From Streptomyces katrae (GTDB lineage: Bacteria > Actinomycetota > Actinomycetes > Streptomycetales > Streptomycetaceae): 64,000 bases of DNA. Below, piece by piece: positions 38,380 to 48,039 of this stretch. The notes beneath the pieces are model-generated. The model did no database searches. It was not told where the DNA came from and was given only the letters and a program-made list of their open reading frames with translations. The stretch lies in contig NZ_JNZY01000014.1 of NCBI RefSeq assembly GCF_000717655.1, positions 1 to 64,000 of the forward strand, read 5' to 3'. The stretch's first letter is position 1, and every line of letters starts with the position of its first letter. The translations under genes were made by a program, and so were the position numbers.

Positions 38380-38422
38380 GAGCGTCTCGGCAGGGCCGCA
38401 CAACGGCCCTGCCGAGACGCTC
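38380..38422. terminator. 19-bp hairpin upstream of the deaminase-like gene
   Basis: Perfect 19-bp stem (38380-38398 with 38404-38422), 5-nt loop, 128 bp after the YjbR-type stop on the minus strand. Probably ends the phoH-ybeY-CNNM-yjbR transcript. Confidence 0.8.
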
Positions 38423-38550
38423 TCCCCTCCGCCCCCGCTTTCCCCCGCAATCTCGTGCCACGCGGGACCAAACCCAAGCGCCCCCTGGGGAAATCCTGGG
38501 AACCAGAGGTCACTGAGCCCCGGGACCCTCGTCCCGTCCGCGCTGCGCTC

Positions 38551-38904
38551 TCACGGGCGGTCGAGCCGCAGCCGCTCCGCCCTCGGCAGGCCCGCGACCA
38601 CCAGGTCGTACGAGTCCTCGATCAGCTCCCGCACCAGCGCGTCGGGCAGCCCGCCGACCGTCACTGTGTTCCAGTGCCGCTTGTTCATGTGCCAGCCCGG
38701 CGCGATCGCCTCATGCTCCTCCCGCAGCCGCACCGCCAGCTCCGGTTCGCACTTGAGGTTGACCTTCAGCGGGTCGCCGTCCAGCGCGGTCAGCGCGAAC
38801 ATCTTCCCCAGCACCTTGAACACCGAGGTCTCGGGCGTGAAGGGGAACTCTTCCACCGCCGCGTTGAAACCCAGGCAGAACGCACGCAGCTCCGCCGGCG
38901 TCAT
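38551..38904 (-). CDS. MmcQ/YjbR-family DNA-binding-fold protein
   Basis: 117 aa of the MmcQ/YjbR (CyaY-like fold) family: FTPETSVFKVLGKMFAL, PLKVNLKCEPE, APGWHMNKRHWNTV and LVRELIEDSYDLV are conserved blocks. Function unproven; a double-wing DNA-binding fold is known for the group. The ATG overlaps the stop of the CNNM gene (ATGA), so it is translationally coupled and the last gene of the phoH-ybeY operon. Confidence 0.85.
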   Translation of the reverse strand: MTPAELRAFCLGFNAAVEEFPFTPETSVFKVLGKMFALTALDGDPLKVNLKCEPELAVRLREEHEAIAPGWHMNKRHWNTVTVGGLPDALVRELIEDSYDLVVAGLPRAERLRLDRP

Positions 38905-40205
38905 TCGCCCTCCTCGCCCTCGCCCGCCGCCGGGCCCACCGGCTCCACCAGGACCGTCACGATCTTGTTCCGCCGGCCCGCCGGGGACTCGGCCGTGAGC
39001 CGCAGCGGCCGCCCGTCCGGCAGCTCCACCACCGCCGAGGCGCCCGCGATCGGCACCCGGCCGAGCGCCTTCGCCAGCAGTCCGCCGACCGTCTCCACGT
39101 CCTCGTCGTCGTAGTCCTCGACCTTGAACAGCTCGCCGAGGTCGGTGATGTCGAGCCGCGCCGTCACCCGGTAGCGGTCCTCGCCCAGGTCCTCGACGGG
39201 CGCGAGCTCGCGGTCGTACTCGTCGGTGATCTCGCCGACGATCTCTTCGAGGATGTCCTCGATGGTGACGATGCCCGCCGTGCCGCCGTACTCGTCGATG
39301 ACCACGGCCACGTGGTTGCGCACCTGCTGCATCTCCCGCAGCAGATCGCCCGCGTTCTTGGTGTCCGGTACGAACACCGCCGGCCGCATCGCCGTCGTGA
39401 CCAGGTCGGCCTCCGCCTCCCGGCTGATGTGCGTCTTGCGGACCAGGTCCTTCAGATACACGATGCCGACGATGTCGTCCTCGTTCTCGCCGGTCACCGG
39501 GATGCGCGAGAAACCCGAACGCAGCGCCAGCGTCGTCGCCTGACGGACCGTCTTGTACCGCTCGATGCAGACCAGGTCGGTGCGCGGCACCATCACCTCG
39601 CGCACGAGGGTGTCGCCGAGCTCGAAGACCTGGTGCACCATCCGGCGCTCCTCGTCCTCGATCAGCGACTCCTTCTCCGCCAGGTCGACCATCGCGCGCA
39701 GTTCCGCCTCGGAGGCGAACGGCCCCTTGCGGAAGCCCTTTCCGGGCGTGAGCGCGTTGCCGATGAGGATCAGCAGCTGCGGGATGGGCCCCATGACGCG
39801 GGCGAGCGGGACCAGGACGTACGAGGCCGCCGTCGCCGTGTTGAGGGGGTGCTGGCGGCCGATGGTGCGCGGGGAGACGCCGACGGCCACGAAGGACACG
39901 AGCACCATCACCGCGATCGCGGTGAGCAGCGCCTTCCAGTTGTCGCCGAACTCGTCGAGGCAGACGTACGTGACGAGCACGCCGGCCGCCATCTCGCAGG
40001 TGACCCGCACGAGCAGCGCCACGTTGAGGTAGCGGGTGGGGTCGGCGGCGACCTGCGCGAGCTTCGCGCTGCCGCGCCGGCCCTCCCGAACGGCCTGCTC
40101 GGCGCGGAAGCTCGAGATCCGGGCGATCCCGGACTCGGCGCACGCCGCGAACCAGGCCACCACCACCAGCAGCACCGCGCCGGTGATCAGCTGCGGGGCG
40201 GTCAC
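38901..40205 (-). CDS. CNNM/CorC-type membrane protein (hemolysin family)
   Basis: 434 aa. N-terminal DUF21/CNNM transmembrane domain with about four helices ([38 protein letters not shown]), two CBS domains at about residues 190-310 ([33 protein letters not shown]) and a C-terminal CorC_HlyC domain. Family members are linked to Mg2+/Co2+ efflux. GTG at 40205 overlaps the ybeY stop (GTGA). Confidence 0.9.
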   Translation of the reverse strand: MTAPQLITGAVLLVVVAWFAACAESGIARISSFRAEQAVREGRRGSAKLAQVAADPTRYLNVALLVRVTCEMAAGVLVTYVCLDEFGDNWKALLTAIAVMVLVSFVAVGVSPRTIGRQHPLNTATAASYVLVPLARVMGPIPQLLILIGNALTPGKGFRKGPFASEAELRAMVDLAEKESLIEDEERRMVHQVFELGDTLVREVMVPRTDLVCIERYKTVRQATTLALRSGFSRIPVTGENEDDIVGIVYLKDLVRKTHISREAEADLVTTAMRPAVFVPDTKNAGDLLREMQQVRNHVAVVIDEYGGTAGIVTIEDILEEIVGEITDEYDRELAPVEDLGEDRYRVTARLDITDLGELFKVEDYDDEDVETVGGLLAKALGRVPIAGASAVVELPDGRPLRLTAESPAGRRNKIVTVLVEPVGPAAGEGEEGE

Positions 40206-40699
40206 GAGACGGTCGGGGCCGGGGACGGACCGGTCATGCCGCGCTCACCGCGCCAGCCGTCGACGATGGCCGCCTGGAGGCCGAACATCTCGGCCTTCTC
40301 GTCCGGCTCCTCGTGGTCGTACCCGAGCAGGTGCAGCACCCCGTGGACGGTCAGGAGCTGGAGCTCCTCGTCCATGGAGTGCTGCGTCGGGGCGTCCTCG
40401 CCCTGCTTCTTGGCCACCTCGGGGCAGAGCACGATGTCGCCGAGGAGCCCCTGCGGGGGCTCCTCGTCGTCCTTCGCCGGCGGACGGAGCTCGTCCATCG
40501 GGAAGGACATGACGTCGGTGGGTCCGGGCAGGTCCATCCACTGGATGTGGAGCTGCTCCATGGCGTCCTCGTCGATGACGATGACGGAGAGCTCGGACAG
40601 CGGGTGGATCCGCATCCGGGTGAGTGCGTAGCGGGCGATGTCGAGGATCGCCCGCTCGTCGACCTCGGTTCCGGACTCGTTGTTGACGTCGATCGACAT
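40202..40699 (-). CDS. ybeY: Endoribonuclease YbeY
   Basis: 165 aa zinc-dependent RNase for 16S rRNA 3' maturation and ribosome quality control. [13 protein letters not shown] holds the H-x3-H-x5-H zinc motif near residue 118; [17 protein letters not shown] and [11 protein letters not shown] are also family blocks. ATG at 40699. Sits between phoH and the CNNM gene in the usual actinobacterial order, 13 bp after phoH. Confidence 0.94.
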   Translation of the reverse strand: MSIDVNNESGTEVDERAILDIARYALTRMRIHPLSELSVIVIDEDAMEQLHIQWMDLPGPTDVMSFPMDELRPPAKDDEEPPQGLLGDIVLCPEVAKKQGEDAPTQHSMDEELQLLTVHGVLHLLGYDHEEPDEKAEMFGLQAAIVDGWRGERGMTGPSPAPTVS

Positions 40700-40712
40700 G
40701 GTGCGCTGGGTT

Positions 40713-41759
40713 CTACTTCCGCTGGTAGCCGTTCCGGGACTGCTGGGCGTCCTGGCTGTCGTCGTACTTCTCGTACGCATCGACGATACGGCCGACCAGC
40801 TTGTGCCGGACGACATCCTCGGACGTGAGCCGCGAGAAGTGGATGTCGGGGACCCCTTCGAGGATCTTCTGGACCTGGCGCAGACCCGACTTGGTGCCAC
40901 CGGGAAGGTCGACCTGCGTGATGTCACCGGTGATGACGATCTTCGAATCGAAGCCGAGCCGGGTCAGGAACATCTTCATCTGTTCCGGGCTCGTGTTCTG
41001 CGCCTCGTCGAGGACGACGAAGGCCTCGTTGAGCGTCCGGCCGCGCATGTACGCCAGCGGGGCCACCTCGATGGTCCCGGCGGCCATGAGCCGCGGGATC
41101 GAGTCCGGGTCGATCATGTCGTGCAGCGCGTCGTACAGCGGGCGCAGGTACGGGTCGATCTTGTCGAAGAGCGTGCCGGGCAGGAAGCCGAGCCGCTCTC
41201 CGGCCTCGACGGCGGGGCGGGTCAGGATGATCCGGCTGACCTGCTTGGACTGCAGGGCCTGGACCGCCTTGGCCATGGCGAGGTACGTCTTGCCGGTGCC
41301 GGCGGGGCCGATGCCGAACACGATCGTGTTCTTGTCGATCGCGTCGACGTACCGCTTCTGGTTGAGGGTCTTGGGCCGGATGGTGCGGCCGCGGCTGGAG
41401 AGGATGTTCTGGGTGAGCACCTCTGCGGGCGTCTCGTCCGGCCCGTTGCCGTTGCCGCTCGCCTTGAGCATGGCGATCGAGCGTTCCACTGCGTCCTCCG
41501 TCATCGGCTGCCCGGTGCGGAGCACCAGCATCATCTCGTCGAACAGGCGCTGGATCAGGGCGACTTCCGTCGCATCGCCGACCGCGCTGACCTGATTGCC
41601 CCGAACATGGATGTCGGCCTTCGGGAAGGCCTTCTCGATCACGCGCAACAGGGCGTCACCAGAGCCGAGCACCGCGACCATCGGGTGCCTGGCCGGAACG
41701 GTGAAGTGGGCTCGCGCCTGCCCCGGCGCCGGTGTCTGGGCTGTGGGTGTCTGAGTCAT
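40713..41759 (-). CDS. PhoH-family ATPase
   Basis: 348 aa. N-terminal KH-like region, then a PhoH ATPase core: [17 protein letters not shown] (Walker A near residue 145), [29 protein letters not shown] (Walker B) and [14 protein letters not shown]. The family pairs with YbeY in RNA metabolism in many bacteria. ATG at 41759 follows family N termini. First gene of the phoH-ybeY-CNNM-yjbR operon. Confidence 0.92.
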   Translation of the reverse strand: MTQTPTAQTPAPGQARAHFTVPARHPMVAVLGSGDALLRVIEKAFPKADIHVRGNQVSAVGDATEVALIQRLFDEMMLVLRTGQPMTEDAVERSIAMLKASGNGNGPDETPAEVLTQNILSSRGRTIRPKTLNQKRYVDAIDKNTIVFGIGPAGTGKTYLAMAKAVQALQSKQVSRIILTRPAVEAGERLGFLPGTLFDKIDPYLRPLYDALHDMIDPDSIPRLMAAGTIEVAPLAYMRGRTLNEAFVVLDEAQNTSPEQMKMFLTRLGFDSKIVITGDITQVDLPGGTKSGLRQVQKILEGVPDIHFSRLTSEDVVRHKLVGRIVDAYEKYDDSQDAQQSRNGYQRK

Positions 41760-41909
41760 GGGCCGGCACTGTGGCCTGCACATACCTCCCGCTGAGGGGC
41801 CGCGCCGATCGACGACCTCCGGAGTACCAAGGGTACGACTCCGCCGCGCCATCCCCGAGGGGTTTTCCGGCACCCCCGGAGCCCCTCCCGGACACCCCGG
41901 GACTTCCCC

Positions 41910-43007
41910 CTATGCCGGGTGGCGGAAGCCGATGGTCGGGACGGCCCTGCGGCGGGAGGCCGGCTCCGTGCCCGGCGGGACCAGCTCGTCCAGGAAGCCG
42001 TAGCGCGGTCTCAGCACCGCGGGGGCCGCGCGCCACCAGTGGGCCACCTCCGGCCAGCCCGGGGCCGAGAGCGAACCGCCGAACTCCTGGACCGACAGGG
42101 CCGCCGTCAGGCCCGCGAAGGCCAGCCGGTCCCCCAGCGGCCAGCCCGCCAGGGTGCCGGTGACGAAACCCGCCACGAAGACGTCCCCCGCCCCCGTCGG
42201 GTCCAGCGCGTCCACCGTGATCCCGGGGACCTCCGCCTCCTCGCCGGTCCGGCCGTCCACCGCGTACGCGCCTTCCGGGCCCATCGTCACCACCGCGAGC
42301 GGCACCTTCTTCGCCAGCGCCCGCGCCGCCGCCCTCGGGCATTCGGTGCGCGTGTACCGCATGGCCTCCCCCGCGTTCGGCAGGAAGGCCTCGCAGTGCT
42401 CCAGATCCCCGAGGTCCCCCAGGTCCCAGCGCCCGCTCTCGTCCCACCCCACGTCCGCGAAGATCCGCGACCCGCGCCGCGCCGCCTCCGCGATCCACGG
42501 GTCCGTCCGCCCCGGGGCCAGCGAGGCCACGGCCGCACGGGTGCGCGGCGGGCACTGCGGGAAGGGCGCGGGGGCCGCAGGCGGCGGGGCCTCGTGGCCG
42601 TGCGAGACCATCGTGCGCTCGCCCTCGTACGCCATCGAGACCGTGACCGGGCTGTGCCAGCCGGGGATGGTCCGCGACATCGACAGGTCGATGCCCTCGC
42701 CCTGCTCGAGCGCGTCCCAGCAGTACTCGCCGTAGTGGTCGTCACCGAACGCCGCGGCCAGCGAGGTGCGCAGGCCGAGCCGGGCCAGCGCGGTGGCCAT
42801 GTTGGCCACGCCCCCCGGGCTGGATCCCATGCCGCGCGCCCAGGACTCCGTACCGCGGACCGGGGCCGAGTCGAGGCCGGTGAAGATGATGTCGAGGAAG
42901 ACCGTGCCGGTCAGGAACACGTCGCACCACGGCTCCTGCGGGTCCCGCAGCGGACCGAGCGGGTCCACGGCCGGGGTGAGACTGGTGGTGCTGTCCCGAC
43001 TGGTCAC
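41910..43007 (-). CDS. PfkB-family carbohydrate kinase
   Basis: 365 aa ribokinase-fold sugar kinase. SPGGVANMATALARLG near residue 68 is PfkB signature 1; DALDPTGAGDVFVAGFV near residue 275 is signature 2 with the catalytic Asp; TMGPEGAYAVDG precedes it. Substrate unknown. GTG at 43007 has GGGGAG six nt upstream. Divergent from an MFS gene by 211 bp, which could supply its substrate. Confidence 0.87.
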   Translation of the reverse strand: MTSRDSTTSLTPAVDPLGPLRDPQEPWCDVFLTGTVFLDIIFTGLDSAPVRGTESWARGMGSSPGGVANMATALARLGLRTSLAAAFGDDHYGEYCWDALEQGEGIDLSMSRTIPGWHSPVTVSMAYEGERTMVSHGHEAPPPAAPAPFPQCPPRTRAAVASLAPGRTDPWIAEAARRGSRIFADVGWDESGRWDLGDLGDLEHCEAFLPNAGEAMRYTRTECPRAAARALAKKVPLAVVTMGPEGAYAVDGRTGEEAEVPGITVDALDPTGAGDVFVAGFVTGTLAGWPLGDRLAFAGLTAALSVQEFGGSLSAPGWPEVAHWWRAAPAVLRPRYGFLDELVPPGTEPASRRRAVPTIGFRHPA

Positions 43008-43218
43008 GGTGTACTCCCCGTTGGTGCGAAGGGCCGTTTCTGCGCGCGGGCATGCGCTGGGAAACTGCCAATCTTGCCCTCCCCCGGCACGCCCAAAACA
43101 CAGTGTGTCGCAGATCACGATCGGGGCGCTCTTCTCCGCATCGCGAACCACTTGATAGACAAAGGCGCCGCGGCTCCGCGGATCCTCTCGCCGCACCTGC
43201 GCACCACCGGGAACAGCC

Positions 43219-44532
43219 GTGTCCGACAGCACCTCAGCGCCGCCCGCCGCCCGGCCCCTGGTGGCCCTCTTCACGGCCGGCTACGTGGCCCCGTACCTGC
43301 TTCCCACCGTCGTCGGACGGCTCGACGCCCATCTCCCCCTGACTCCTGCGCAGGCGGGGCTCGTCGGCACCGCCCTGCTGCTCGGCTCCGCCACGGCCGG
43401 ACTCACCCTGGCCTCCCGCATCCCCCGCCACGGGCAGCGCCCGCTGGCCCGGCTCGGCCTGCTGCTCGCCGCCCTCGGCTACGGCACGGCGGCCGCGACC
43501 ACGCTGCTCCCGCTGGTGGTCGCGGGCGTGGTGGTCGGCGGCTTCGGTTCCGGTACGGCCACCGCCGTGGCCGCGTCCGGGATCGCCGGGCAGCGAGATC
43601 CGCACCGCGTCTCCGCCCTCGGGCTGCTGTCGGTCTCGGCGACCGCGGGGGCCCTGTACCTGACCCTGCCGCGCCTCGGCGGCGGGCACGCACTGCCGTT
43701 CGCGGCCATCGCCCTGGTCGCGGCCCTGGCCTGGCCCGCGACCGGCCGCCTCGGCGGGCCCACGCGCCCGGGTCCCGCCGTACGGGGCTCCGGGCGGCTG
43801 CCGTACCCGCGCGCCGGGGCGGTGCTGGCGGGCTGCCTGCTGCTCTGGTCGCTGACCCAGGAGGCGCTGTGGGGCGTCAGCGGCCGGATCGGCACCGAGC
43901 AGGCGGGGCTGCCCGAGGCCACGCTCGGCGTCGTCTTCGCGGTGGCGCTGGGCGCGGGCCTGCTCGGGGTCACGGCCGCCTCCGCGTTCGGGGCCCGGCT
44001 GGGGCGGGCGGTCCCGATCGGTGCGGGCACCGCGGCCATCGCCAGCTGCGTGGTGCTGACCTCCTCCGCGGACGGGCTCGCCGGGTTCGCCGCCGGGGAG
44101 ATCCTGTGGAACGCGGTCTACCCCGTCGTCCTCTCGTACGTGATCGGCCTCGCGGCGGCCCTGGACGCGCGGGGCCGCTGGGCGGTGCTCGCCGGCTCCG
44201 CCTCCTCGCTGGGCACGGCCTGCGGGCCCGTGGCCGGCAGCCTGCTCGCCGAGGGGTTCGGCTTCCGGGGCATGGGGCTGGTGCTGGGTGCGCTGCTGCT
44301 GGTGGTGGCGGGGCCGATGACCGCGGTCGCGCTCCGCGCCGGCGGGCGCGGGCCGCTTCCGGCCGAGGCGCCGGTCCGCCGCGGCGCTGTCCCGGTCACG
44401 GCGGTCCGGCCCGACCCCGAGGCGGGACCGCCCGTCCGCGTACGCCGCACCCCGCGCCGGGTGCTGCTGCTTCCCCCGGCGGCCCGCCGGCCCCGGAAGC
44501 AGGAGCGGGCGGGGGCCTCCGAGGTCTCCTAG
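43219..44532 (+). CDS. MFS-type membrane transporter
   Basis: 437 aa, GTG start, about 12 membrane segments (LFTAGYVAPYLLPTVVG first; GLGLVLGALLLVVAG-like last region). Motif A is weak (ASRIPRHGQRPLARLG). The C-terminal ~60 residues are Arg/Pro-rich and cytoplasmic. Substrate unknown. The deviation from strong MFS signatures lowers certainty about the subfamily. Confidence 0.72.
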   Translation: MSDSTSAPPAARPLVALFTAGYVAPYLLPTVVGRLDAHLPLTPAQAGLVGTALLLGSATAGLTLASRIPRHGQRPLARLGLLLAALGYGTAAATTLLPLVVAGVVVGGFGSGTATAVAASGIAGQRDPHRVSALGLLSVSATAGALYLTLPRLGGGHALPFAAIALVAALAWPATGRLGGPTRPGPAVRGSGRLPYPRAGAVLAGCLLLWSLTQEALWGVSGRIGTEQAGLPEATLGVVFAVALGAGLLGVTAASAFGARLGRAVPIGAGTAAIASCVVLTSSADGLAGFAAGEILWNAVYPVVLSYVIGLAAALDARGRWAVLAGSASSLGTACGPVAGSLLAEGFGFRGMGLVLGALLLVVAGPMTAVALRAGGRGPLPAEAPVRRGAVPVTAVRPDPEAGPPVRVRRTPRRVLLLPPAARRPRKQERAGASEVS

Positions 44533-44688
44533 GAGTGTCCGGCGCGCCAGGGTCGGGTGGGCCGGGTCGGCTGGTGCCGTGGACTGCACGACGGAGGAGG
44601 GAGTCGACGCGGAGCGTTGACGACCGACGACAACGCGGCAAGCCGCGGTGCCGGGCGGGCCGGGCCCGGCCCGGATCCGCCGGACCCC

Positions 44689-45594
44689 CTAGCCTCGCTT
44701 CGGCAGGGGGACCCGACCGAGGTCGGCGGCGATCGTCAGCTCGCCCTCGAAGTTGGCCGCGCGGGCTTGGCGCTCGAACTCCTGCGGGTCCCCGTAGCGC
44801 TGCGAGAAGTGCGTCAGCACCAGGTGCCGTACGCCCGCGTCGCGGGCGACCCGGGCCGCCTGGCCGGCGGTGAGGTGCCCGTGGTCGGTGGCCAGCGCCT
44901 CGTCCTCGTCGAGGAACGTGGACTCGATCACCAGCATGTCGCAGCCCGCGGCGAGCGCGTCCACGCCGGGACACAGCCGGGTGTCCATGACGAAGGCGAA
45001 GCTCTGCCCCGGCTTGTGCTCGCTGACGTCGTCGAGCGTGACCCCGCCCAGCTGCCCCTCGCGCTGGATCCGGCCCACGTCCGGCCCCTTGATCCCGTGC
45101 TGCGCGAGCAGTTCGGGCACCATCCGGCGCCCGTCGGGCTCGGTCAGCCGGTAGCCGAAGGACTCGACCGGGTGAGAGAGCCGGCGGGCCTCGAGGGCGT
45201 ACGAGGGCCCCTGGGCCAGCGTCCCGTCCGCGGCCACGGGTTCCTCGCGGAGCAGGACGGTCTCCCGGTAGGCGGTGGCGTACCGGAGCCGCTCGAAGAA
45301 CTTCTGCCCGGAGGCCGGGTAGTGCGCGGTGACGGGGTGCGGGACCCGGTCCAGGTTGATGCGCTGGATCACGCCCGCGAGGCCGAGGCTGTGGTCACCG
45401 TGGAAGTGGGTGATGCAGATCCGGTTGATGTCGTGCGCGGCCACCCCGGCTCGGAGCATCTGGCGCTGGGTCCCCTCGCCCGGGTCGAAGAGGATGCCCT
45501 CGCCGTCCCAGCGCAGGAGGTAGCCGTTGTGGTTGCGGTGGCGGGTGGGCACCTGGCTGGCGGTGCCCAGCACCACGAACTCTCGTACGGACAC
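44689..45594 (-). CDS. rnz: Ribonuclease Z
   Basis: 301 aa metallo-beta-lactamase-fold tRNA 3' endonuclease. [14 protein letters not shown] near residue 61 is the zinc motif; [20 protein letters not shown] and [13 protein letters not shown] carry other ligands. Start is GTG at 45594, 3 bp after the HIT gene stop on the same strand, so they are one operon. Confidence 0.92.
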   Translation of the reverse strand: MSVREFVVLGTASQVPTRHRNHNGYLLRWDGEGILFDPGEGTQRQMLRAGVAAHDINRICITHFHGDHSLGLAGVIQRINLDRVPHPVTAHYPASGQKFFERLRYATAYRETVLLREEPVAADGTLAQGPSYALEARRLSHPVESFGYRLTEPDGRRMVPELLAQHGIKGPDVGRIQREGQLGGVTLDDVSEHKPGQSFAFVMDTRLCPGVDALAAGCDMLVIESTFLDEDEALATDHGHLTAGQAARVARDAGVRHLVLTHFSQRYGDPQEFERQARAANFEGELTIAADLGRVPLPKRG

Positions 45595-45597
45595 GGT

Positions 45598-45957
45598 TTA
45601 TCCGGGGGGCCACTGCAGGCCGCGCCCGCCGAGGACGTGCGCGTGCGCGTGGAAGACGGTCTGGCCGGCGCCCGCGCCCGTGTTGAACACGATCCGGTAG
45701 CCGTGGTCGTCGATCTTCTCCTCGGCGGCGATCTCGCCGGCCACGCGCAGCAGGTCGGCGGTGATGGCCGGCTCGGCGGCGGCGAGCGAGGCGGCGTCCG
45801 GGTAGTGCACGCGCGGGATCACGAGGACGTGCGTGGGCGCCTGCGGGTTGATGTCCCGGAAGGCGAAGGTCGTCTCGGTCTCCCGGACCACGGTCGCCGG
45901 GATGTTCCCCGCGACGATCTTGCAGAACAGGCAGTCCGCCTGCGGTTCCCCGGCCAT
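45598..45957 (-). CDS. HIT-family nucleotide hydrolase (HinT-like)
   Basis: 119 aa. N-terminal CLFCKIVAG and the C-terminal histidine triad HAHAHVLGGRG (active-site His) define the HINT branch, purine nucleoside phosphoramidases. ATG at 45957 has GGCGGAG upstream. Cotranscribed with rnz. Confidence 0.92.
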   Translation of the reverse strand: MAGEPQADCLFCKIVAGNIPATVVRETETTFAFRDINPQAPTHVLVIPRVHYPDAASLAAAEPAITADLLRVAGEIAAEEKIDDHGYRIVFNTGAGAGQTVFHAHAHVLGGRGLQWPPG

Positions 45958-46057
45958 TGCTCCGCCTTCCGTGACAGTGGCGTTGACGGGCCGTCGACGC
46001 CGACGTTGATCAGCTCCGGCATCGTAACCGGCGCCGTCGGCGGCCTCGTACGCGTTT

Positions 46058-46804
46058 TCAGGACCAGCGGCCGGTGCGCGCCAGCAGGACCGCCGTCGCC
46101 GCGGTGCCGGCGGTGGAGGTGCGCAGGACCGAGGACCCCAGGCGGTAGGGGCGGGCGCCGGCCTCCGCGAAGACGGCCAGCTCCTCCGGGGAGACCCCGC
46201 CCTCCGGTCCGACGACCAGGACGATGGAGCCCCCGGCCGGGAGCTCGGCCGTGGCCAGTGCCCCCGAGGGCGCGTCCCGGTCCTCGTGGAGGACCATCGC
46301 CAGGTCGGCGCCCGCCAGCAGCGCCGCGACCTGCTTCGTGGACATGGCCTCCGCCACCTCCGGGAAGCGGACCCGGCGGGACTGCTTGCCCGCCTCCCGG
46401 GCCGTGGCCCGCCACTTGGCCAGGGACTTGGCTCCGCGGTCGCCGCGCCACTGGGTGATGCAGCGCGAGGCCTGCCAGGGGACGATCGCGTCCACGCCGG
46501 TCTCGGTCATGGTCTCGACGGCGAGCTCGCCGCGGTCCCCCTTGGGCAGGGCCTGGACGACCGTGATCCGGACGGCCGGCTCCGGCTCCTCCTCGACGGC
46601 GTGCAGGTCCGTGACGACCAGCCGGTCCTTGCCCTCGGCGGCCTTGACCACGCCCTGCGACCAGTGGCCGCGCCCGTCGGTGAGGACCACGTCCTCACCA
46701 GGGTTCAACCGTTTCACGGAGACCGCGTGCCGGCCCTCCGGGCCGTCGAGCACGAACTCCGGCCCCGCGGGGACCTCCTCGACCACGAACACGGGGGCGG
46801 TCAT
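46058..46804 (-). CDS. rsmE: 16S rRNA (uracil-1498-N3)-methyltransferase
   Basis: 248 aa SPOUT methyltransferase. N-terminal PUA-like domain (HAVSVKRLNPGEDVVLTDG), then the knot with VVQALPKGDRGELAVETMTE, QASRCITQWRGDR, VGPEGGVSPEELAVF and LGSSVLRTSTAGTAA (SAM site). ATG overlaps the stop of the nitronate monooxygenase gene by 4 nt. Confidence 0.93.
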   Translation of the reverse strand: MTAPVFVVEEVPAGPEFVLDGPEGRHAVSVKRLNPGEDVVLTDGRGHWSQGVVKAAEGKDRLVVTDLHAVEEEPEPAVRITVVQALPKGDRGELAVETMTETGVDAIVPWQASRCITQWRGDRGAKSLAKWRATAREAGKQSRRVRFPEVAEAMSTKQVAALLAGADLAMVLHEDRDAPSGALATAELPAGGSIVLVVGPEGGVSPEELAVFAEAGARPYRLGSSVLRTSTAGTAATAVLLARTGRWS

Positions 46805-47901
46805 GACGGACTCCTCTTCTGCATTGCCTTCAACGCGCTCTGGGCCTCGGCCAGTTCGGCCGCCAGCACCTCCACCAGCTCGCCCGCGGGCAGCGCCCGC
46901 GCCAGCCGGTGCCCCTGGCCCGCCCACAGGGCCATGCCCTGCGGGTCCCCGGCCGCGGCGGCCGCCTTGCGCAGCCCGGCGGTCATGTGGTGGATCTGCG
47001 GGTACGCGGCCGGGGCGTACGGCCCGTGCTCCCGCATGAAACGGTTCACCAGGCCCCGGGCCGGCCGCCCCGAGAACGCCCTGGTCAGCTCCGTGTGGGC
47101 GAACAGGGGGTCTGTCAGCGCCTTCTTGTGCAGCGGGTGCGCACCCGATTCGGGGCAGGTGAGGAACGCGGTGCCGAGCTGGGCCGCCTCCGCGCCCGCC
47201 GCCAGCAGCGCCGCGATCTGCGAGCCGCGCATCAGACCGCCTGCCGCGATGATCGGGAGGCCCACGGCCTCGCGTACCTGCGCCACCAGCGCGAGCAGGC
47301 CCACGCCCGCCGTGCCGTCCGCCTGCGGGTCGTCGCGGTGGGTGCCCTGGTGCCCGCCCGCCTCCACGCCCTGGACGCAGACGGAGTCGGCGCCCGCGGC
47401 CTGTGCGGCGCGGGCCTCGTCGACCGAGGTGACGGTGACGACCGAGTACGTGCCCGCTTTGCGCAGGGAGGCGAGGACCACGGGCGTGGGACAGCCGAAG
47501 GTGAACGAGACGACGGGAACGGGATCTTCGAGGAGGATCGCGAGCTTGGCGTCGTAGCCGTCGTCGCTGGTGCCGATGATGTCCTCGTCGGCCAGGGAGA
47601 TCTCGTACCAGCTGGCCTCGCCGGCCAGCTGCCCGCGGTACGCCTCCACGGCGGCCGGGTCCACGTAGCCGGTCTGCGGCATGAAGAGGTTCACGCCGAA
47701 CGGGCGCCGGGTGAGCGCGCGCAGCCGTTTGATCTCCTGGTACATGCCGTCGGCGGTCTTGTAGCCGCCGGCCAGGAAGCCCAGCCCGCCCGCCTCGCTC
47801 ACGGCGGCGGCGAGCGGCGGACAGGAGGCGCCGCCCGCCATGGGAGCCTGCACGATCGGGTACGGGGAGAGACCGTTCGGTGCGGAGGACATGCACTGCA
47901 T
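46801..47901 (-). CDS. Nitronate monooxygenase-type FMN enzyme
   Basis: Up to 366 aa TIM-barrel flavoprotein of the 2-nitropropane-dioxygenase family: VQAPMAGGASCPPLAAAVSEA at the N terminus, GFLAGGY, VNLFMPQ, SVCVQGVEAGGHQGTH with the catalytic-region His, PIIAAGGLMRG and AAQLGTAFL. Oxidises nitroalkanes/nitronates in known members. ATG at 47901 or 47892 (MSSAPNGL); neither has a good Shine-Dalgarno. Coupled to rsmE. Confidence 0.88.
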   Translation of the reverse strand: MQCMSSAPNGLSPYPIVQAPMAGGASCPPLAAAVSEAGGLGFLAGGYKTADGMYQEIKRLRALTRRPFGVNLFMPQTGYVDPAAVEAYRGQLAGEASWYEISLADEDIIGTSDDGYDAKLAILLEDPVPVVSFTFGCPTPVVLASLRKAGTYSVVTVTSVDEARAAQAAGADSVCVQGVEAGGHQGTHRDDPQADGTAGVGLLALVAQVREAVGLPIIAAGGLMRGSQIAALLAAGAEAAQLGTAFLTCPESGAHPLHKKALTDPLFAHTELTRAFSGRPARGLVNRFMREHGPYAPAAYPQIHHMTAGLRKAAAAAGDPQGMALWAGQGHRLARALPAGELVEVLAAELAEAQSALKAMQKRSPS

Positions 47902-47984
47902 CGTGCCATGTCCCGCTCACCGGGCCGAATCACGGCATTCGCCTGGCATAGTCCGCTTCACCGGCGGCGTCCGGATCGATGCGG

Positions 47985-48019
47985 CGAGCCCGGTCCGGGG
48001 CATCCCCGGACCGGGCTCG
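47985..48019 (-). terminator. Terminator hairpin of hrcA-dnaJ
   Basis: Perfect 16-bp stem (47985-48000 with 48004-48019), 3-nt loop, 21 bp after the dnaJ stop. Confidence 0.82.
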
Positions 48020-48039
48020 TACATGTGCCGACAGGCCGG